Made by a program: the position numbers and the translations under genes. The notes below the pieces were generated by a model that was not told where the DNA came from, did no database searches, and was given only the letters and a program-made list of their open reading frames with translations. Positions 7,039-9,516 of a stretch of DNA of 9,516 bases are shown here, piece after piece; the first letter of the stretch is position 1; every line of letters starts with the position of its first letter. This DNA is from Nanobdellati archaeon (lineage in GTDB: Archaea > EX4484-52 > JAADEF01): NCBI GenBank assembly GCA_015521505.1, contig WAOB01000066.1:1-9516 (forward strand), read 5' to 3'.

Positions 7039-7668
7039 GTGATAGATACTATAATATTATGGATGAATGACCATCATAATTTACTCTATCTGGGCGTGTT
7101 TATACTCTCCTTAATAGAATTTACACCTTTAATAGGCAACATAGTACCTGGAACTACAGCATTGATATTCATCTCATTTCTTTCTGCTCAAACTGATGCA
7201 AAGATACAGATAATACTAATCTTAGGGTTCATAGGAAGTATTATAGGAGATGTTATCGCATACAACATAGGTAGAAGATATAAACTTTCCTTACTCTATA
7301 AATTAGGAATTGCCAAAGATGAAAGAGAATATGAGAAAATGTCTAAAAAAGCATTAAGAGAAGGAAAATGGATAAGTTTTATGATATTAGGCAAAATAAA
7401 TTCTCTTGTTAGAGCATTTGTCTCGTATGTTGCAGGTGCAAGGAATTACAGTATCAAAACGTTTGTATTTATCACAGTTTTGGGTAATACATTTTGGATA
7501 GGAGTGTATATTCTTTTTCCATATATTCTTGGTACTTTAGCAAAAAAATATATATATTTCATAAATACAGGAGTATTGCTAGTCGTGGTCTTACTTTTCT
7601 TGGCAATATCCGTGGCAGATGGTTCATTAAAAGAAATTATAGAAAGAATAAAGAAGCAAATAAATTAG
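7039..7668 (+). CDS. DedA-family (VTT/SNARE-associated) membrane protein
   Basis: This 209-residue integral membrane protein is of the DedA/VTT family, members of which move or scramble lipids (undecaprenyl phosphate or phosphatidylethanolamine in characterised bacteria) and affect envelope homeostasis; the archaeal lipid carried here is unknown. Visible: E27...NIVPG (34-38) in the first re-entrant hairpin, GSIIGDVIAYNIGRR (66-80), and R125...YVAGA (130-134), matching the family's E...PG, G...GD...Y..GR and R...AG motifs. Hydrophobic segments are ~15-50 (broken by PG), 57-77, 111-130, 141-165 and 171-193, followed by a basic cytosolic tail (ERIKKQIN). Length is typical. The GTG start is set by AGGTGAT five bases upstream; a two-base gap to the R15P isomerase stop makes an operon very likely. 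Its stop overlaps the stop of the convergent gene by three bases. Confidence 0.85.
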   Translation: MIDTIILWMNDHHNLLYLGVFILSLIEFTPLIGNIVPGTTALIFISFLSAQTDAKIQIILILGFIGSIIGDVIAYNIGRRYKLSLLYKLGIAKDEREYEKMSKKALREGKWISFMILGKINSLVRAFVSYVAGARNYSIKTFVFITVLGNTFWIGVYILFPYILGTLAKKYIYFINTGVLLVVVLLFLAISVADGSLKEIIERIKKQIN

Positions 7669-8171
7669 GCAGAATATGAACTTAACAATTCCTTTAATCT
7701 TCTATGAAATTCCATCACCAATATCCTCGATTCTTCCATATAAGAGAATCTTTTCTTTTCATAGAACATTTTCTCCCATAACCTTCTACCTATTTCATAA
7801 AATATTGTCTGTTGAAACACACTATCTTGAGGATATTCAGTAAAGAATCTAGGTTTTATTGCCACAGATAAACTGCCCACACCATCTTTTATTTTTCCTG
7901 ATACGTTAATATCCAATCTCAAATAACTGTAAATATCGAATTCTTTTATAATTCTCCATCCTATTTTGAACTTATCCGCACCATCCTTTTTTTCCCAATC
8001 GAACACTAGTTCTATTATATGACTATCAGGTACTGAAAAAACATCTCTTATGATATCGTATATCTCCAAATAAATCTTAGACGGCATTTTCCCAGACCAC
8101 ATAAAGTACAAATCTTTTCTGGGTTCAAAAATATAATCCCTTATAACCAACCTTGTTCTTGCCCACACCAT
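7665..8171 (-). CDS. Unrecognised 168-residue cytosolic protein
   Basis: I do not recognise this family. The ORF is complete: ATG start with a TATA-like element ~30 bp before it, TAA stop, balanced charged composition and normal codon use for the window, so it looks like a real gene. There is no signal peptide, membrane segment, Cys or known catalytic motif. It has five Trp (3, 25, 59, 72, 132) and many Tyr/Phe. Alternating hydrophobic stretches such as HIIELVFDWE (51-60), YLRLDINVSGKI (83-94) and SLSVAIKPRFF (100-110) suggest a beta sheet, flanked by an N-terminal helix (~31-45) and two C-terminal amphipathic helices (~119-138 and 143-165), i.e. an alpha/beta fold. A nucleic-acid or ligand-binding role is conceivable but only a guess. 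Tail-to-tail with dedA (stops overlap by three bases), and downstream of tbp on the same strand with an 82-bp gap. Confidence 0.75.
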   Translation of the reverse strand: MVWARTRLVIRDYIFEPRKDLYFMWSGKMPSKIYLEIYDIIRDVFSVPDSHIIELVFDWEKKDGADKFKIGWRIIKEFDIYSYLRLDINVSGKIKDGVGSLSVAIKPRFFTEYPQDSVFQQTIFYEIGRRLWEKMFYEKKRFSYMEESRILVMEFHRRLKELLSSYSA

Positions 8172-8196
8172 AAAATATTATTACTCATCAAAGAAG

Positions 8197-8205
8197 TTTA
8201 TATTA
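8197..8205 (-). promoter_or_regulatory. TATA box of the 168-residue gene
   Basis: On the minus strand this reads TAATATAAA, centred 30 bp upstream of the ATG at 8171, with no Shine-Dalgarno between. This fits a leaderless transcript independent of tbp. Confidence 0.5.
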
Positions 8206-8253
8206 GTTTCTATCAGTTTCCTTCTAGCAATATTAAGATAAAGTTATTAGATC

Positions 8254-8865
8254 TTATTCTTTTAGATCTTTAATTATCGCACCCACTTCCTTTAATCTTT
8301 TCCTTAAAACCTCTGCTGCTTTAGCAGAGATCTTTACATCTTTAGATCCTGTAATGACCACTCTACCAGTGTTAAATATTAACACAACAACTTTAGGATT
8401 ATCCATTCTATAGATTAATCCTGGAAATTGCTCTGGCTCATACTCACAATCTCCTAACTCATAAACTATTTTATTCAAATCCAATAATGCATGTAACTCT
8501 GCAGAAACCACCAGATTGACTATAGTCAATTTAGGATCTTTATCGAAATTAATGCCAATGCTCTTAAAATCTTCCACCATCTTTTCTGCAGATTTTATTG
8601 CGAGATCTATATTATTAATACCTGAAAGAATACACATACCGCTTGTAAAAACTAATGCAGTAGAACCATAATCTGGAATCCTATAAACCAATCCAGGAAA
8701 GGATTCCGGTTCATATTCTGCATTCTCTAAATAATTTGCAATCCTATCTAAAGGAACCTGACTCCCTAGTTCAACCCCAAAAACTATATTCGTAATCTTA
8801 ATATTATATGGATTATTTTTAGGAATACTAATTCTATCATATAAATCTCTTGCATCAATTGCCAT
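8254..8865 (-). CDS. tbp: TATA-box-binding protein (TBP), archaeal
   Basis: This is the general transcription factor that bends TATA DNA and, with TFB, recruits RNA polymerase. The 203-residue protein has a ~20-residue N-terminal extension and two ~90-residue saddle repeats. Repeat 1 (~22-101): N26 (TNIVFG), F56 in FPGLVYR, F73 in LVFTSG. Repeat 2 (~112-193): N117 (TIVNLVV), F147 in FPGLIYR, F164 in LIFNTG. The two Asn contact the minor groove and the four Phe intercalate in known TBPs; all are present. Deviations: the usual SGK is SGM (M77) in repeat 1 and TGR (R168) in repeat 2, and repeat 1 has LSG where CTG is common. No acidic C-terminal tail. The frame opens to an ATG at 8976, but those 37 residues are not TBP-like, and the ATG at 8865 has a TATA box 27.5 bp upstream. 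Confidence 0.96.
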   Translation of the reverse strand: MAIDARDLYDRISIPKNNPYNIKITNIVFGVELGSQVPLDRIANYLENAEYEPESFPGLVYRIPDYGSTALVFTSGMCILSGINNIDLAIKSAEKMVEDFKSIGINFDKDPKLTIVNLVVSAELHALLDLNKIVYELGDCEYEPEQFPGLIYRMDNPKVVVLIFNTGRVVITGSKDVKISAKAAEVLRKRLKEVGAIIKDLKE

Positions 8866-8888
8866 ACATCTGTAAATATGAGAATAAC

Positions 8889-8896
8889 TTTTTAAA
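8889..8896 (-). promoter_or_regulatory. TATA box of tbp
   Basis: On the minus strand this reads TTTAAAAA, centred 27.5 bp upstream of the ATG at 8865, with no Shine-Dalgarno. It lies inside the longer open frame, which argues against a start at 8976. Confidence 0.6.
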
Positions 8897-8987
8897 TCTT
8901 TTTGTATATCAATATAGAGAGATAAGTGAAAAGAATAAAGAGATAAGATATATATGAAAACTCCCTCAAAACCCAAATTTCTATCTC

Positions 8988-9018
8988 AAAAATCAGCATA
9001 CGGAAAGCAAGGATAAAA
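8988..9018 (-). terminator. T-runs ending the tRNA-Tyr transcript
   Basis: On the minus strand the discriminator base is followed at once by TTTT (9015-9018), and a TTTTT occurs ~25 bases later (8988-8992). These are candidate oligo-T stops. No hairpin precedes them apart from the tRNA itself. Confidence 0.4.
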
Positions 9019-9145
9019 TCCCGCCGCCCGGATTCGAACCGGGGACAATGCGGTTTCTGCTTTATTATATGGTAGAGCACCACCAACCCTTTCCTATGGG
9101 AAAGGATCTACAGCCGCACGCTCTACCAGGCTGAGCTACGGCGGG
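9019..9145 (-). tRNA. tRNA-Tyr (GTA anticodon) interrupted by an intron
   Basis: The cloverleaf is read on the minus strand from 9145: acceptor CCCGCCG paired with CGGCGGG (9026-9020), D stem GCTC/GAGC with loop AGCCTGGTA, anticodon stem TGCGG/CCGCA, loop CTGTAGA once the intron is removed (anticodon GTA, 9111-9109), variable TTGTC, T arm CCCGG-TTCGAAT-CCGGG, discriminator A73 (9019). C1-G72 and A73 are the archaeal tRNA-Tyr identity marks. The mature RNA is 74 nt and CCA is not encoded. 19 of 21 stem pairs are G-C, far above the surrounding DNA, as in thermophiles. A TATA-like TTTTTAAATT (about 9187-9196) would give an ~18-nt leader for RNase P. It is the only tRNA in the window. Confidence 0.96.
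9055..9107 (-). other. 53-nt tRNA intron at position 37/38 with bulge-helix-bulge site
   Basis: The intron starts after G37 (9108) and ends before A38 (9054), the canonical archaeal site. CTGT of the anticodon loop (9113-9110) pairs with GCAG of the intron (9060-9057, one G-T), flanked by three-base bulges AGA and AAA, each cut between its second and third base: a bulge-helix-bulge for the splicing endonuclease. The outer helix beyond the 5' bulge is almost absent, so the motif is of relaxed type. The intron has a perfect 7-bp hairpin CCTTTCC-CATA-GGAAAGG (9105-9088). Confidence 0.88.
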
Positions 9146-9210
9146 TTAGTTTTTATCGTTCTTATAATTTTTATGATGAAGCGATAAATTTAAAAAATTA
9201 ACATAATATT

Positions 9211-9233
9211 TATTAGTAGATGTATATTAGTAG
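9211..9233 (+). repeat. Short direct repeat TATTAGTAG upstream of the right-edge gene
   Basis: TATTAGTAG occurs at 9211-9219 and 9225-9233, a 14-base period. It lies in the 159-bp gap between tRNA-Tyr and the right-edge gene, which otherwise holds only the tRNA promoter candidate and a ribosome-binding site. The repeat may be a regulator site or chance. Confidence 0.3.
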
Positions 9234-9292
9234 GTAATAAAAGTAGTCAGTAAATAGCTAATAATAGATCTTTTAATCACATAATGGTAGTA

Positions 9293-9298
9293 GAGGGA
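9293..9298 (+). promoter_or_regulatory. Shine-Dalgarno-like GAGGGA before the right-edge gene
   Basis: GAGGGA lies six bases before ATG 9305 and supports that start. It implies a leadered mRNA, unlike most first genes here. No convincing TATA box sits at a fixed distance. Confidence 0.5.
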
Positions 9299-9304
9299 AT
9301 ATAA

Positions 9305-9516
9305 ATGAGCAATGAAGAAGTAATGCAAGAAACTGAAGAGAGAAATGTTAAAGAATTTGAAGAAAAGATAAAATCATTCAAAGAGGAAATAATTAAAAAA
9401 TCAGAGGAGGAGTTGGAAAATCTGTTAAACAATTTAGAGAAGACAAAACAAGAACTAATCAAAAAATATGATCCTGAAAAAATAAATAAATTTGAAAGCC
9501 TTGTAATAAATGCCAG
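9305..9516 (+). CDS. N-terminal part of an unrecognised charged coiled-coil protein (partial)
   Basis: An ATG opens a frame that stays open to the window edge (70 complete codons). From ~10 to ~55 the protein is dominated by Glu and Lys with Phe/Ile/Leu at heptad-like spacing (EFEEKIKSFKEEIIKK, EEELENLLNNLEK), predicting a long coiled coil, followed by YDPEKINKFESLVINA. No membrane segment, Cys or catalytic motif is visible. The start is chosen because GAGGGA lies six bases upstream and an in-frame TAA (9302-9304) directly precedes it. Stalk subunits of ATPases and SMC-like or prefoldin-like proteins have such composition, but no specific family can be named from this fragment. Confidence 0.7.
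   Translation, partial: MSNEEVMQETEERNVKEFEEKIKSFKEEIIKKSEEELENLLNNLEKTKQELIKKYDPEKINKFESLVINA

Noticed and set aside
8866..8976. N-terminal 37-residue extension of TBP from ATG 8976
   Set aside because: The residues are not TBP-like, and the tbp TATA box lies inside this stretch at the right distance for the ATG at 8865.
8892..9086. 64-codon minus-strand frame running through the 3' part of tRNA-Tyr
   Set aside because: It is made up of the tRNA exon, its intron and the tbp promoter, so it cannot be a real coding gene.
9277..9462. 61-codon minus-strand frame opposite the right-edge coiled-coil gene
   Set aside because: Its Ser/Phe-rich composition is the mirror of Glu/Lys codons on the other strand, and it has no start signals.

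Overview
The window is AT-rich archaeal chromosome carrying almost entirely informational and housekeeping genes. The archaeal signature is clear: a two-repeat TATA-binding protein, a group II chaperonin (thermosome), an archaeal Lhr-type DExH helicase, a stand-alone Bud32 kinase, a ribose-1,5-bisphosphate isomerase/eIF2B-family protein, and a tRNA-Tyr (C1-G72, A73, no encoded CCA) split by an intron at position 37/38. 19 of the 21 stem pairs of that tRNA are G-C although the surrounding DNA is very AT-rich, which points to a thermophile or hyperthermophile. A small-genome lineage such as a DPANN archaeon is possible, but the sequence alone does not prove it.

Layout. Left edge: the tail of an unrecognised, lysine/glutamate-rich coiled-coil protein overlaps (ATGA) a tiny HELLH zinc-metallopeptidase-like gene. 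A convergent block on the minus strand holds bud32 and then lhr, each with its own TATA box. A GNAT acetyltransferase is divergent from bud32, and one perfect 14-bp palindromic TATA element sits between the two. The thermosome gene (minus) converges on the GNAT gene. A 169-bp divergent control region with two AAAGAT-type inverted repeats separates it from a plus-strand R15P isomerase-dedA pair. The dedA end overlaps, tail to tail, an unrecognised 168-residue protein. Next come tbp, the intron-containing tRNA-Tyr (both minus), and at the right edge the start of a second charged coiled-coil gene.

Expression logic. Six protein genes have a TATA element centred about 26-31 bp before the preferred start codon, with no Shine-Dalgarno, as expected for leaderless mRNAs. 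Three genes with a leader or an internal operon position carry Shine-Dalgarno sequences instead: GAGGTGAT for the thermosome, AGGTGAT for dedA, GAGGGA for the right-edge gene. This pattern also corrects several starts: lhr, bud32 and tbp each have a longer open frame whose upstream start (TTG, TTG and ATG respectively) is not supported.

I see no transposon, CRISPR array, toxin-antitoxin pair, prophage or obvious defence locus. The least explained items are the 168-residue protein, the minimal metallopeptidase, the shared bidirectional TATA palindrome, the thermosome control region with its two possible starts, and a tRNA intron segment perfectly complementary to the D arm of its own tRNA.
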